A stretch of 64,000 nt of DNA from Sphingobacterium thalpophilum (GTDB lineage Bacteria > Bacteroidota > Bacteroidia > Sphingobacteriales > Sphingobacteriaceae), in the NCBI GenBank assembly GCA_945868825.1, contig CAMBMM010000001.1, positions 124,001 through 188,000 on the forward strand, read 5' to 3'. Positions 1 through 9,955 of this stretch are shown here, one piece after another. The notes under the pieces were generated by a model that saw nothing but the letters and a program-made list of their open reading frames with translations, was not told where the DNA came from and did not search any database. Both the position numbers and the translations under genes were made by a program. Every line of letters begins with the position of its first letter. Positions within the stretch are counted from its first letter, which is position 1.

Positions 1-226
1 ACACAAAGGTGCCCGCTACCAAGGTAATGCAAGCAGCTGCTGCATAGCGCATCCAAAGCTGAATAACTTTAGGTTTAGCTATTGGTGCTTGTGTAGTACG
101 AGCTAAAATAGCAGATTGCAAGTCTTTAAAGTAGCCATTTGGAACCGTGTATGGATTTGTTTTTTCCATGCCAGCCAAATGAGGTGCTTCGCTTCCCAAA
201 TCTTCTATGTCTTTTTTGCGTGTCAT
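1..226 (-). CDS. Partial protein upstream of ECF sigma factor; likely small membrane/anti-sigma-like protein (MTRKKDIEDLGSEAPHLAGMEKTNPYTVPNGYFKDL...WMRYAAAACITLVAGTFV)
   Basis: Open frame from ATG at 226 (minus) running off the window edge; N-terminal cytoplasmic part followed by a TM segment; directly follows the sigma factor gene. Confidence 0.6.
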   Translation of the reverse strand, partial: MTRKKDIEDLGSEAPHLAGMEKTNPYTVPNGYFKDLQSAILARTTQAPIAKPKVIQLWMRYAAAACITLVAGTFV

Positions 227-257
227 TGTGTTTTAGATGTGATTGCCTACTAAAGGT

Positions 258-806
258 TTAATCGTGTTGTACTAATTGTTGTTCTATCTTTTTTACGGCA
301 AGGTGAAAGGAGGCCTTTAATGCGCCTACGCTGGTTCCCAATACCGAAGAAATTTCTTCGTATTTCATCTCTTCAAAATATTTCATCTGAAAAATTAGTT
401 TTTGCTTTTCAGGTAAGGTTTCAATAGCCCTATATAATTTCTGTTGAATTTGATCTCCACTAAAACCATCCGACGTGCCAAAACTGTCAGCCGTGTTTTC
501 CGTTAACTCATCAAAAGAGGTGGTGTTTTGTCGTTTCTTTTTTTGAAGAAATTGCAGGCATTCGTTGCTGGCAATGCGGTACATCCAGCTATACAGTTGG
601 GCATCTTGGCGGAACCGGTCGAGGTTGTTCCAAACTTTTATAAAAATTTCTTGCACCAAATCGTCGGCATCGTCGTGGCTTACCACCATGCGTCGTACAT
701 GCCAATAAATTTTTTGCTGATATTTTTCTACCAGGTGTGCAAAGGCAGCATTGCGGGTTTTTTCCCCAGCAAACTGTTCTAATATTTCAGCATCTGATAG
801 TGGCAT
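258..806 (-). CDS. RNA polymerase sigma factor, ECF (sigma-70) family
   Basis: Region 2 (DADDLVQEIFIKVWNNLDRFRQDAQLYSWMYRIASNECLQFLQKKKR) and region 4 (LPEKQKLIFQMKYFEEMKYEEISSVLGTSVGALKASFHLAVKKI). Confidence 0.95.
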   Translation of the reverse strand: MPLSDAEILEQFAGEKTRNAAFAHLVEKYQQKIYWHVRRMVVSHDDADDLVQEIFIKVWNNLDRFRQDAQLYSWMYRIASNECLQFLQKKKRQNTTSFDELTENTADSFGTSDGFSGDQIQQKLYRAIETLPEKQKLIFQMKYFEEMKYEEISSVLGTSVGALKASFHLAVKKIEQQLVQHD

Positions 807-844
807 TCTTGGTATGTTAGCCCAATTCAGTAACTACTGAATTT

Positions 845-1807
845 TTATTTGGCGGTTTTTCTAGCTAGTACTTTTTGCACGGCAGCTACAATGGCTTCGG
901 TACTTAAACCGTATTTCTCCATCAATTGGTCGGGTGTGCCACTTTCGCCAAAACTATCGTTTACTGCAACATACTCTTGAGGGCTAGGTAGGTTTTGTGC
1001 CAATACTTGCGCAATACTATCTCCTAATCCTCCTAAACGATTGTGTTCTTCGGCCGAAACTACACATCCGGTTTTTGCTACCGATTGTAGGATGGCTTGC
1101 GCATCTAAAGGTTTAATGGTATGGATATTAATAATTTCTGCATCAATACCCATTTCGGCTAATTTTTCGCCGGCTTCAATGGCTTTCCAAACCAAGTGTC
1201 CGGTGGCAAATATGCTCACATCTTTTCCTTCGTTCACCATCCAGGCTTTGCCAATTTCAAATTTCTGGTCGGCATCTGTAAAAACAGGTACGCTAGGGCG
1301 ACCGAAACGTAGGTACACAGGGCCTTCGTGTTTTGCAATGGCAATGGTAGCAGCTTTGGTTTGATTATAATCGCAAGGGTTAATAACGGTCATGCCCGGA
1401 AGCATTTTCATTAAGCCAATATCTTCTAAAATTTGGTGCGTGGCGCCATCTTCGCCAAGGGTTAAACCGGCATGAGAGGCACAAATTTTTACGTTCTTAT
1501 CGGAGTAGGCAACCGATTGGCGAATTTGATCGTATACTCGGCCTGTAGAAAAGTTGGCGAAAGTTCCGGTAAAGGGGATTTTGCCTCCAATGGTTAGCCC
1601 AGCTGCAATCCCAATCATGTTGGCTTCGGCAATGCCCACTTGGAAAAAGCGCTCGGGAAATTCTTTTTGAAAGGCATCCATTTTTAAGGAGCCAGTTAAG
1701 TCGGCACAAAGCGCCACTACGTTTTCGTTATGTTTTCCGGCTTCTACTAAACCAGCACCAAACCCAGAACGGGTATCTTTTTTCTCGGTATATGTATATT
1801 TATTCAT
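845..1807 (-). CDS. Transketolase C-terminal (pyrimidine-binding) subunit
   Basis: GAGLVEAG...ADLTGSLK..., GIAEANMIGIAAGL, VYLRFGRPSVPV, HTIKPLD. Confidence 0.93.
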   Translation of the reverse strand: MNKYTYTEKKDTRSGFGAGLVEAGKHNENVVALCADLTGSLKMDAFQKEFPERFFQVGIAEANMIGIAAGLTIGGKIPFTGTFANFSTGRVYDQIRQSVAYSDKNVKICASHAGLTLGEDGATHQILEDIGLMKMLPGMTVINPCDYNQTKAATIAIAKHEGPVYLRFGRPSVPVFTDADQKFEIGKAWMVNEGKDVSIFATGHLVWKAIEAGEKLAEMGIDAEIINIHTIKPLDAQAILQSVAKTGCVVSAEEHNRLGGLGDSIAQVLAQNLPSPQEYVAVNDSFGESGTPDQLMEKYGLSTEAIVAAVQKVLARKTAK

Positions 1808-1822
1808 GAGGTGTGTTGCTGA

Positions 1823-2668
1823 TTAATAGTCGCCTAAAGTTTCTTCTAATTGGCCCAATGCGGCTGCTAATTGCTCGTCGCTTGGTGCAATGCCATGCCA
1901 TTTGTGGGAGTGCATCATAAAATCGACGCCATTGCCCATTTCGGTTTTCATTAAAATAAGTACGGGTTTTCCTTTTCCGGTTTTGCTTTTTGCTTCGGCA
2001 AGGCCTCGTTGTACGTCGGCCATATTGTTGCCATCCATACTTAACACTTCCCAACCAAAAGCCTCCCATTTGGCTCTTAAATTACCTAATGATAAAACCT
2101 GCTCTGTTGAGCCATCTATTTGCTGGCCATTTACATCAACGGTGGCAATCAGATTATCTACTTTATGGTAGGGCGCATACATGGCTGCTTCCCAAATTTG
2201 GCCTTCTTGCAATTCGCCATCGCCGTGTAAACTGTATACCAAAGAAGCATCTTTATTTAGCTTTTTAGTAAGTGCGGCACCAATGGCTACCGAAAGGCCT
2301 TGGCCAAGCGACCCAGATGCTACACGAACACCTGGTAAATGTTCGTGGGTGGTTGGATGCCCTTGAAGGCGTGTATTTAATTTACGGAAAGTGGCTAGTT
2401 CTTTTACATCAAAATAGCCGGAACGGGCTAGCACGCTATAAAATACGGGCGAAATATGTCCGTTTGATAAAAAGAAGATGTCTTCATTCTTGCCATCCAT
2501 ACTAAAATTGGTATGGTGATTTAGGGTATCGAAATATAGAGCTACCAAAAAGTCGGCGCAGCCTAATGAGCCTCCCGGGTGTCCGGATTGGCAGGCGTGT
2601 ACCATGCGTAATATATCTCTACGTACTTGGCTGGCAATTTGGGTTAAGCGATGAGTATCTGTGGCCAT
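1823..2668 (-). CDS. Transketolase N-terminal (TPP-binding) subunit
   Basis: CQSGHPGGSLGCADFLVALYF, GSLGQGLSVAIGAAL, GDGELQEGQIWEA. Start moved to internal Met (MATDTHRL, 2668) because a TAATTTTG -7-like box (2689-2696) abuts the track start at 2689. Confidence 0.9.
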   Translation of the reverse strand: MATDTHRLTQIASQVRRDILRMVHACQSGHPGGSLGCADFLVALYFDTLNHHTNFSMDGKNEDIFFLSNGHISPVFYSVLARSGYFDVKELATFRKLNTRLQGHPTTHEHLPGVRVASGSLGQGLSVAIGAALTKKLNKDASLVYSLHGDGELQEGQIWEAAMYAPYHKVDNLIATVDVNGQQIDGSTEQVLSLGNLRAKWEAFGWEVLSMDGNNMADVQRGLAEAKSKTGKGKPVLILMKTEMGNGVDFMMHSHKWHGIAPSDEQLAAALGQLEETLGDY

Positions 2669-2758
2669 AGGTGGTTTGTTCTTAGGCACAAAATTAACCC
2701 AATGCTTTGGCTATTTGTGGCCTAAGTTTTACACATCGCAGCTTTTTTATTCACAAAT

Positions 2759-3220
2759 TTAGCTGAGCAAATCAAGTACTTGTTGGCTTGCTCGACTTGT
2801 TTCTACCTTTTCGATGATATGGGCAATTTTACCTTCGGCATTAATGATAAAAGTTTTACGTGCAGTGCCCATATATATTTTACCATACATGCTTTTTTCT
2901 ACCCAAACACCATACGCTTCTACTAACTTTTTATCGGTGTCTGCTAATAACGTAAAGGGTAGTTGAAATTTCCCAATAAATTTAGCGTGAGATTTTTCAT
3001 CGTCTGTGCTTACGCCTAGTAGCACCAAGCCTTTGTCTTGTAAGGATTGGTAATTGTCTCTAAAATCGCAGGCCTCTGCCGTACAACCGGGAGTGGCATC
3101 TTTTGGGTAGAAGAAAAGTATTACTGTTTTCCCTAGAAAATCACTCAATGAAACCTGATTTCCGTTTTGATCGTTTACGCTAAAAGCCGGAGCGATATCG
3201 CCTTGTTTTACTGTTGCCAT
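2759..3220 (-). CDS. bcp: Thioredoxin-dependent thiol peroxidase (Bcp-type peroxiredoxin)
   Basis: FFYPKDATPGCTAEACDFRD motif. Confidence 0.95.
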   Translation of the reverse strand: MATVKQGDIAPAFSVNDQNGNQVSLSDFLGKTVILFFYPKDATPGCTAEACDFRDNYQSLQDKGLVLLGVSTDDEKSHAKFIGKFQLPFTLLADTDKKLVEAYGVWVEKSMYGKIYMGTARKTFIINAEGKIAHIIEKVETSRASQQVLDLLS

Positions 3221-3222
3221 AA

Positions 3223-4923
3223 TTATCTAATAAAGGTTGTTTTATAGGTAGATTTATTATCTTTTTTATCTGTTATTTCGAGTTCTAATTGGTGTGTACC
3301 TGCTTCAGTTCTATCATCAAACGTATGCCAAAGGCTGTTTGTTTTTTGGTCGTATTCAAACAATACCCATTGCCCGTTTATAGTACCATTAAACTTTCCA
3401 ATACCTGAAAGTTGATCTGCAATTTTAAAAACTAGTTTAGTTTTTTCTGTCATTATTTTGTTTTTATTGAGCGTAATGGGTGCAATACTTGGTGCTACCG
3501 AATCTAATGTAACGTAAAAAGTACCAAATGATTTTACTTGAGCACTTACCCACCCATTTTGGTAGGTACTTTCATAGCTAGTTCCTTTGGTATCTCTAAT
3601 TAGTGTTTTAGCTTGTAATTTTTCGGGTATTGATCCATCAACTTTAATATTCAAGGTGTATGCTTGATGTATAGGTGTGCTAGCTTTATAGATGCGGTGT
3701 TGTGGCGAATAGCTTCCGGCAATTTTGGCTGTAGTGGCATACTCAAAAGCGATATCGTTGTATAAGGTACCTTTTGGTATGCTTAGTTGAATAGCCGTAT
3801 TGCTGAAGGTATTGTCTTGACTGGCGTGAAATACATTTTCTTTAGCTAGTACTTTCTGTATGCTGCTTGTTGGGTTTCTTTGTACATCAAAATTAAGGGT
3901 GCTGCTGTTGCCTGCTACATCGGTAATGGTGTAACGTATTTGGTGTATGCGGTCATCTTTTAGCTGTATACGCCCATTTTTTTCTCCATAAATTTGCAAT
4001 GGGTTCCCAGGGTCTACAAAGCTTTTATGTATAGAAATTCCCGTATTTTTTAGTGCAAAATAATCGAGGTGACTATTGATGGCTTTGGTATGATCGAAGC
4101 TAAATCGTTCCCAACTAGCCCGATAAATTACCTGTTCATCGAGATTTAATTCTATGGAATGAAGTCCATGAGAGGCACCCTGGGGGCTAGTTCTGTCTAG
4201 TGCTATTATTCCTAATCCAGCATCGGCTGGGAGTAGTATAGGCTGAGGGGTATTCATCAGATATTCGCCTTTACTAGCCAATATAGGTAGAGCTTTTTTG
4301 CTAGTTTTTTCGGAGAAAGGGACATCATTTAAGGTATATATATAAAGCGTTTTAAATTCCGGATTCACTTTATCTGGAATAGTTAAACCAAAAAGTTGTG
4401 GGTTGATGATTTCTTCTGTTTGTGTATCACGCAGTTCGAAATGTAAATGTGGCCCACCAGAGCTCCCAGTATTACCCGACCAGCCAATGAGTTGCCCTTT
4501 TTTTACTAAAATTTGGCTCGATTCTAGTGGAAAATCTACTTCAAATTGTTTTAAATCGTATTGAGCGCTTTTTACTTTTTGAGCCAAGCTGGGGGCATAG
4601 GCGCTAAGGTGTGCGTACACACTGGTGTAACCATTGGGGTGGTTTATGTAAATAGCTTGACCAAAACCACCAATTTGTACCCGTAAACGAGTTATATAGC
4701 CATCGGAAACGGCATATATTGGGTAACCTTCTCGTTGGTTGGTTCTAAAATCTAAACCCGAATGAAAATGGTTGGGGCGCAAGTCGCCAAAGCTACCAGC
4801 TATGGATGGGACTAAATCAAGTGGGTATCTAAAATCTTCTTTTGGGTATGTACCAGCTTTGTAGGGTTGTGCCTGAGTGTATGCGAACGAAAAGCAAAGG
4901 AGAAAAAGAAATATAAGCCGCAT
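3223..4923 (-). CDS. M23 family metallopeptidase (LytM domain), secreted
   Basis: Signal peptide; HFHSGLDFRT...GHTGSSGGPHLHFELRD-type LytM motifs. Confidence 0.92.
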   Translation of the reverse strand: MRLIFLFLLCFSFAYTQAQPYKAGTYPKEDFRYPLDLVPSIAGSFGDLRPNHFHSGLDFRTNQREGYPIYAVSDGYITRLRVQIGGFGQAIYINHPNGYTSVYAHLSAYAPSLAQKVKSAQYDLKQFEVDFPLESSQILVKKGQLIGWSGNTGSSGGPHLHFELRDTQTEEIINPQLFGLTIPDKVNPEFKTLYIYTLNDVPFSEKTSKKALPILASKGEYLMNTPQPILLPADAGLGIIALDRTSPQGASHGLHSIELNLDEQVIYRASWERFSFDHTKAINSHLDYFALKNTGISIHKSFVDPGNPLQIYGEKNGRIQLKDDRIHQIRYTITDVAGNSSTLNFDVQRNPTSSIQKVLAKENVFHASQDNTFSNTAIQLSIPKGTLYNDIAFEYATTAKIAGSYSPQHRIYKASTPIHQAYTLNIKVDGSIPEKLQAKTLIRDTKGTSYESTYQNGWVSAQVKSFGTFYVTLDSVAPSIAPITLNKNKIMTEKTKLVFKIADQLSGIGKFNGTINGQWVLFEYDQKTNSLWHTFDDRTEAGTHQLELEITDKKDNKSTYKTTFIR

Positions 4924-5534
4924 TATTTAATGTAAAAATCTAGTAGTTTTTCTTCTCCTAGGTATCCTTCTAGGTGATCGTCTATATTCACTTTACCTAC
5001 ACCTTCGGGTGTTCCAGTAAATAGTAAATCGCCTTTTCTTAGGGTGATGTATTGAGATACAAAGGCAATAATTCGGTCGAAGCTGAATAGTAGATCTCGG
5101 GTATTTCCTATTTGTACTTTTTGTCCATTTAGGTCTAAATGAAAAGATAAATTTTCTAAATCACCCAAACTTGCTTTGGGTATAAATTTACTAACCGGAG
5201 CAGAATGATCGAAAGATTTGGCCAACTCCCAAGGTAAGCCTTTTTCTTTGTGCTGTTGCTGAATGTCTCGGGCAGTAAAATCAATACCTAAGCCAATTTC
5301 ATCAAAATAGGAATGAGCAAATTTTTCGGCAATGTGCTTTCCTTCTTTGCATATTTTTAGAACTACCTCAATTTCGTGGTGTATATCCGTGGTAAAAGTT
5401 GGATGGTAAAAAGGGGCATTGTGTAGTAAAATTGCCGTATCTGGTTTCATGAAAATTACCGGCTGACTGGGTAACGGATTGTTCAGTTCTTTTGCATGTT
5501 CGGCATAGTTACGGCCAACGGCTATAATTTTCAT
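4923..5534 (-). CDS. Fumarylacetoacetate hydrolase family protein
   Basis: GRNYAEHAKEL, KPDTA, HHEIEVVL, GIDFTARDIQ, GDLLFTGTPEGVG. Confidence 0.93.
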   Translation of the reverse strand: MKIIAVGRNYAEHAKELNNPLPSQPVIFMKPDTAILLHNAPFYHPTFTTDIHHEIEVVLKICKEGKHIAEKFAHSYFDEIGLGIDFTARDIQQQHKEKGLPWELAKSFDHSAPVSKFIPKASLGDLENLSFHLDLNGQKVQIGNTRDLLFSFDRIIAFVSQYITLRKGDLLFTGTPEGVGKVNIDDHLEGYLGEEKLLDFYIK

Positions 5535-5549
5535 TTGCTACTTGTTGGG

Positions 5550-6092
5550 CTATTGTATGGAAATACGTTTAATAACGGTTTCGTTGCCAGCTATAAATCG
5601 AATAAAATATAAACCACTATTTAGGCTATCACCAATATTAAAAGTCGCATTTTGCTCTCCTGCAGGTACTTTTCTTGATAGTAGCGTGCTCACTTCATTG
5701 CCCAAAAAGTCCATAATTTTAATGGTCATGGTTACTTCTTTGCTTAAAGTATAGTTTACGTTTAACTGATCGGATATCGGATTGGGATATACTTTTACAT
5801 TGCTAAGTACCTTGCCATCGGGTAAGTTTATTTTGTTAGTACTGGTGGTGCTTGGTTTTATTACCGATGGTTTAAAAGGCACCATGCTTACTTTTAACTT
5901 AGTTTTTAAGAAAGCTGGTTTTTCTTTGCGGGTATCGGTAATTTTTCCGCCAATTCTAGAGGCACTTGCACGAATGCTATCTGTTCTTAAAATAGGCTTT
6001 AACGTCTCTGCATAGGCATTCACATGCAATCCCCCTAAAATAAGAGTAGCAAATAAAAGGGTATGTACGGTTTTTTTGTAGAGTTTCCCCAT
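5550..6092 (-). CDS. T9SS type A sorting domain-containing protein
   Basis: Signal peptide; C-terminal VYPNPISDQLNVNYTL...SGLYFIRFIAGNETVIKRISIQ. Confidence 0.88.
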   Translation of the reverse strand: MGKLYKKTVHTLLFATLILGGLHVNAYAETLKPILRTDSIRASASRIGGKITDTRKEKPAFLKTKLKVSMVPFKPSVIKPSTTSTNKINLPDGKVLSNVKVYPNPISDQLNVNYTLSKEVTMTIKIMDFLGNEVSTLLSRKVPAGEQNATFNIGDSLNSGLYFIRFIAGNETVIKRISIQ

Positions 6093-6225
6093 ATAGTTAA
6101 GCCTTGTGTAAAAATATATATAATTTCTAGGCTCTGTATATATGAAACTCTAGTTTTTATTTTTTTAACATAATTTAACGAAAATGATACAAAATGAGGT
6201 CATTTTAACTATCCAATCTTTTAGT

Positions 6226-6255
6226 TTGTAAATCGGAAATGTTGGTTTACTTTTG
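6226..6255 (+). promoter_or_regulatory. Bacteroidota-type promoter (TTG-N19-TACTTTTG) for KUP transporter
   Basis: TTG at 6226-6228, TACTTTTG at 6248-6255, 19-nt spacer; matches TTTG / TAnnTTTG consensus. Confidence 0.6.
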
Positions 6256-6273
6256 TTCGTTAATTTAAAACAA

Positions 6274-8211
6274 GTGAGCAATCATAAAAATCAACAAAAG
6301 CTTTCTGCAGCTGGCTTATTAATTAGTTTAGGTATTATTTATGGCGATATTGGTACATCGCCACTTTATGTATTTAAAGCTATTGTAGGTGATAGTATCA
6401 TCACTACTGATTTAATCCTGGGCGGTTTATCGTGTATTTTTTGGACACTAACCTTACAAACTACTATTAAGTATGTACTTATTACGCTTCGGGCAGATAA
6501 TAAGGGAGAGGGTGGAATTTTCTCTTTATATTCTTTAGTAAAAAGAAAAGCTAAATGGCTAACTATTCCGGCTATGATTGGTGGCTGTGCCCTTTTAGCC
6601 GACGGCATTATTACCCCACCATTTACGGTTTCTTCAGCCATTGAAGGGTTAATTATCGTAAATCCAGGTTTGCCCACTGTGCCTATAGTGATCGCCATAC
6701 TTACGGTTTTGTTTATTATTCAGCAATTCGGAACCTCATTAGTGGGTAAAGCATTCGGGCCTATTATGTTTATTTGGTTTGGTATGATGGCGGTATTGGG
6801 TATCGTATTTGTGTTACAATATCCTGCAATTCTACACTCCATTAATCCATATTATGCCTACAAAATATTGGCTTCATCGCCCAGCTCTTTTCTAATTTTA
6901 GGTGCTGTTTTTCTGTGTACAACAGGTGCAGAAGCTTTGTATTCAGATTTGGGACATTGCGGCAGATCTAATATTCAGATCAGTTGGATTTATGTAAAAA
7001 TTTGTTTGCTTTTAAACTATATGGGCCAGGGGGTATGGCTTTTACAGCACCAAGGTACTACCTTAAATGGCGCTAATCCGTTCTTCCAAATTATGCCTTC
7101 TTGGTTTTTAATCCCAGGCATTGCTATCGCCACGCTTGCAGCAATTATTGCTAGTCAGGCATTAATTTCAGGCTCTTTTACCCTTATTGCAGAGGCTGTT
7201 CGCTTAAACTTATGGCCAAAAGTTAGAATCAACTATCCTAGCAATCAGAAAGGCCAATTATATGTACCTTCTATTAATTGGTTATTATGGGTGGGCTGTT
7301 TAGTTGTGGTATTTATTTTTCGGGAGTCTACCAAAATGGAAGCAGCGTATGGCCTCTCTATCACTTTAGCCATGCTCATGACTACTATTCTCTTGAGTGT
7401 TTACTTGCTGCGCAAAAAAGTACCGTCCTATTTGGTAATCATTTTTTTAACCGTATATCTAATTATAGAATTAACATTTTTAACAGGCAACTTGGCAAAA
7501 ATAATGCATGGTGGTTGGTTTACCATCGTGTTGGGGTCTATATTGTTTTCGGTGATGTGGGCCTGGTCTTCTGCCCGAAAAATTAAAAACAGATTTGTAA
7601 AATTTGTTGATATTGAAGAGTATTATCCAATTATTAAGGATTTAAGCGAAGATGAAACAGTACCCAAATTGGCTTCGCAATTGGTGTATTTAACGAGTGC
7701 AAATTTCCGCTCAGAAATAGAGTTAAAAATTATGTACTCCATTTTACAAAAGCAACCAAAACGTGCCGATGTGTATTGGTTGGTACACGTAGATGTAATG
7801 GATGAACCTTATATCAACGATTATAAGGTTGATTTCTTAATTCCGGGTAAATTAATTCGTATCGATTTTAAGCTTGGCTTTAGGGTAGAGCAGCGTATTA
7901 ATGTACTGTTCCGTAAAGTGGTAGAAGATTTAGTTAAGAATAAAGAAGTAGATATTACCAGTAAACATCCTTCTTTAAATAAAAATCATATTGTGGGCGA
8001 TTTTCGCTTTGTGTTGTTAGAGAAAGTGCTTTCTCGTTCAAATAAATTGCCTTTTTTGGAGCGGTTTATTATGAACTATTATTTCATTCTGCATAAACTA
8101 AGTTTATCTGAAGAAAAAGGCTTTGGTCTCGATTCTAGCTTTGTGAAAATAGAACGTGTACCGCTCATGGTCTCGGTACCAGAAAACATTATCTTAAATA
8201 GGATTAAATAA
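6274..8211 (+). CDS. kup: KUP/HAK/KT family potassium transporter
   Basis: LGIIYGDIGTSPLYVFK, ADNKGEGGIFSLYSL, LLADGIITPPFTVSSAIEGL; start moved to GTG 6274 because the -7 box covers the TTG at 6253. Confidence 0.95.
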   Translation: MSNHKNQQKLSAAGLLISLGIIYGDIGTSPLYVFKAIVGDSIITTDLILGGLSCIFWTLTLQTTIKYVLITLRADNKGEGGIFSLYSLVKRKAKWLTIPAMIGGCALLADGIITPPFTVSSAIEGLIIVNPGLPTVPIVIAILTVLFIIQQFGTSLVGKAFGPIMFIWFGMMAVLGIVFVLQYPAILHSINPYYAYKILASSPSSFLILGAVFLCTTGAEALYSDLGHCGRSNIQISWIYVKICLLLNYMGQGVWLLQHQGTTLNGANPFFQIMPSWFLIPGIAIATLAAIIASQALISGSFTLIAEAVRLNLWPKVRINYPSNQKGQLYVPSINWLLWVGCLVVVFIFRESTKMEAAYGLSITLAMLMTTILLSVYLLRKKVPSYLVIIFLTVYLIIELTFLTGNLAKIMHGGWFTIVLGSILFSVMWAWSSARKIKNRFVKFVDIEEYYPIIKDLSEDETVPKLASQLVYLTSANFRSEIELKIMYSILQKQPKRADVYWLVHVDVMDEPYINDYKVDFLIPGKLIRIDFKLGFRVEQRINVLFRKVVEDLVKNKEVDITSKHPSLNKNHIVGDFRFVLLEKVLSRSNKLPFLERFIMNYYFILHKLSLSEEKGFGLDSSFVKIERVPLMVSVPENIILNRIK

Positions 8212-8244
8212 AAAAAAGCCCCGATACATTCGGGGCTTTTTTTT
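8211..8244. terminator. Bidirectional rho-independent terminator between convergent genes
   Basis: AAAAAAAGCCCCGA-TACAT-TCGGGGCTTTTTTTT perfect stem flanked by A/T tracts. Confidence 0.93.
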
Positions 8245-9949
8245 AGTGATTGTTTGGTTGGTTGAGCTTACTTCTGCGGTAGCTGTACCCGAAATAAATG
8301 CTTAGCCCAACAACTAGCCAAATGCTAAATACGAGCCAGTTTTTTACTGGAATTTCGGTCATCAAATAAAAGCAGCTCATTAAGCCCAATACCGGGATAA
8401 TAGAGAAATTGTTTTTAAAACTTAAAATGGCTGATCCCGCACATATAAGGAGAAATAGATAGAACGGAATGTGGTGTTTCCAACTTTCCCATCCTTCGGA
8501 GAAATTTAGCTTGCTACCAATAAAATCGCTAAAGAACCAACCCAGTACCACTACTAAAATGGGGATAATGAACTTACCATTTACATAGGGAATACGGAAA
8601 CGTTTTTGGGTGGGATTCTCATCTTTAGGTAAGTAAAGCACTCCACCACAAACCAACACAAAGGCGAATAAGGTACCAATACTCGTTAAATCAGTTACTA
8701 AGCTGCTATCTACAAATAATGCCGGTATAGCCACTAAAAAGCCAGTAATAATAGTTGCAAAAGCCGGTGTTTGATATTTCTTATGAATTTTACTGAACGA
8801 TTTAGGTAATAAACCATCGCGGCTCATGCTCATCCAAATACGTGGTTGGCCCAATTGGAATATCAATAAAACACTAGTGGTGGCAATAACAGCACTAACC
8901 GAAATGATATAGCTAATCCAAGGTTTATTAATACGTTCAAATACGAAGGCCAATGGATCATCTACTTTTAACTCCGAATAGTTTACCATACCAGTTAATA
9001 CCAATGCAATTAAAATGTATAAAACGGTACAAATAATGAGGGAGTAAATCATTCCCTTAGGTAAATCTCGTTGTGGGTTTTCACATTCTTCGGCTGTAGT
9101 AGAAATGGCGTCGAAGCCTATATATGCATAAAATACGGCCGATACGCCACGTAATACGCCGCTAAATCCGTTGGGTAAAAATGGTGTCCAATTGTGGGTA
9201 TCTACATAAAAAAAGCCAATACCAATAACAAAAAGTATAACGGCAACTTTTAGTGCAACCATAAAGTTGGTACTCTTTTTACTTTCTTTAATACCTATAT
9301 AGGCTAACCAAGTAACCAATATTACAATGAGCATGGCCGGAATATTCAAAAACACTTTAAAGTCGCCAATCATTGGTGCATTAGTCCAGGCTTGGTAAGC
9401 GTCTGATAAGTTGTTGTTTACTAATTTACCTGCAGCCATGGCAGTTTCTGCTTCTTGAAAACGAGCAAAAGCCGTGGTACTATCCATGGTAAGCCAGCCC
9501 GGCAAATGTACGCCAATACCCTGCAGCAGGTTATTGAAATAGCCACTCCAAGAAATAGCTACCACAATGTTGCCGATGGCGTATTCTAGAATTAAAGCCC
9601 AACCAATAATCCAAGCTACCAATTCGCCAAAAGCTACGTAGGCATAGGTGTACGCACTGCCCGATACGGGTACACGTGAAGCAAATTCGGCATAACACAA
9701 AGCCGAAAAGCCGCAGGTTATGGCCGTAATAACAAATAAAATAGAAACACCGGGCCCACCATTATAGGCTGCGGTGCCAATGGTAGAAAAAATACCCGCA
9801 CCTATTACGGCAGCAATGCCCATGGCCGTTAAATCACGTACTTTCAAAACTTTGTTTAAGTTTTTTTGTTCGTGATCAGCATCAGAAAAACCTTCTTTTT
9901 GATCTTTTAATATGCCACTGATGGTTTTTTTTCTGAGGAAGTTGGCCAT
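8243..9949 (-). CDS. APC family amino acid permease
   Basis: MGIAAVIGAGIFSTIGTAAYNGGPGVSILFVI, FDAISTTAEECENPQRDLP; multiple TM segments. Confidence 0.93.
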   Translation of the reverse strand: MANFLRKKTISGILKDQKEGFSDADHEQKNLNKVLKVRDLTAMGIAAVIGAGIFSTIGTAAYNGGPGVSILFVITAITCGFSALCYAEFASRVPVSGSAYTYAYVAFGELVAWIIGWALILEYAIGNIVVAISWSGYFNNLLQGIGVHLPGWLTMDSTTAFARFQEAETAMAAGKLVNNNLSDAYQAWTNAPMIGDFKVFLNIPAMLIVILVTWLAYIGIKESKKSTNFMVALKVAVILFVIGIGFFYVDTHNWTPFLPNGFSGVLRGVSAVFYAYIGFDAISTTAEECENPQRDLPKGMIYSLIICTVLYILIALVLTGMVNYSELKVDDPLAFVFERINKPWISYIISVSAVIATTSVLLIFQLGQPRIWMSMSRDGLLPKSFSKIHKKYQTPAFATIITGFLVAIPALFVDSSLVTDLTSIGTLFAFVLVCGGVLYLPKDENPTQKRFRIPYVNGKFIIPILVVVLGWFFSDFIGSKLNFSEGWESWKHHIPFYLFLLICAGSAILSFKNNFSIIPVLGLMSCFYLMTEIPVKNWLVFSIWLVVGLSIYFGYSYRRSKLNQPNNH

Positions 9950-9955
9950 GCGTTT

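Noticed and set aside
1041-1364. + strand ORF of 107 aa
   Set aside because: Antisense to transketolase C subunit; no independent signals
6366-6698. minus-strand ORF of 110 aa
   Set aside because: Antisense to conserved KUP core
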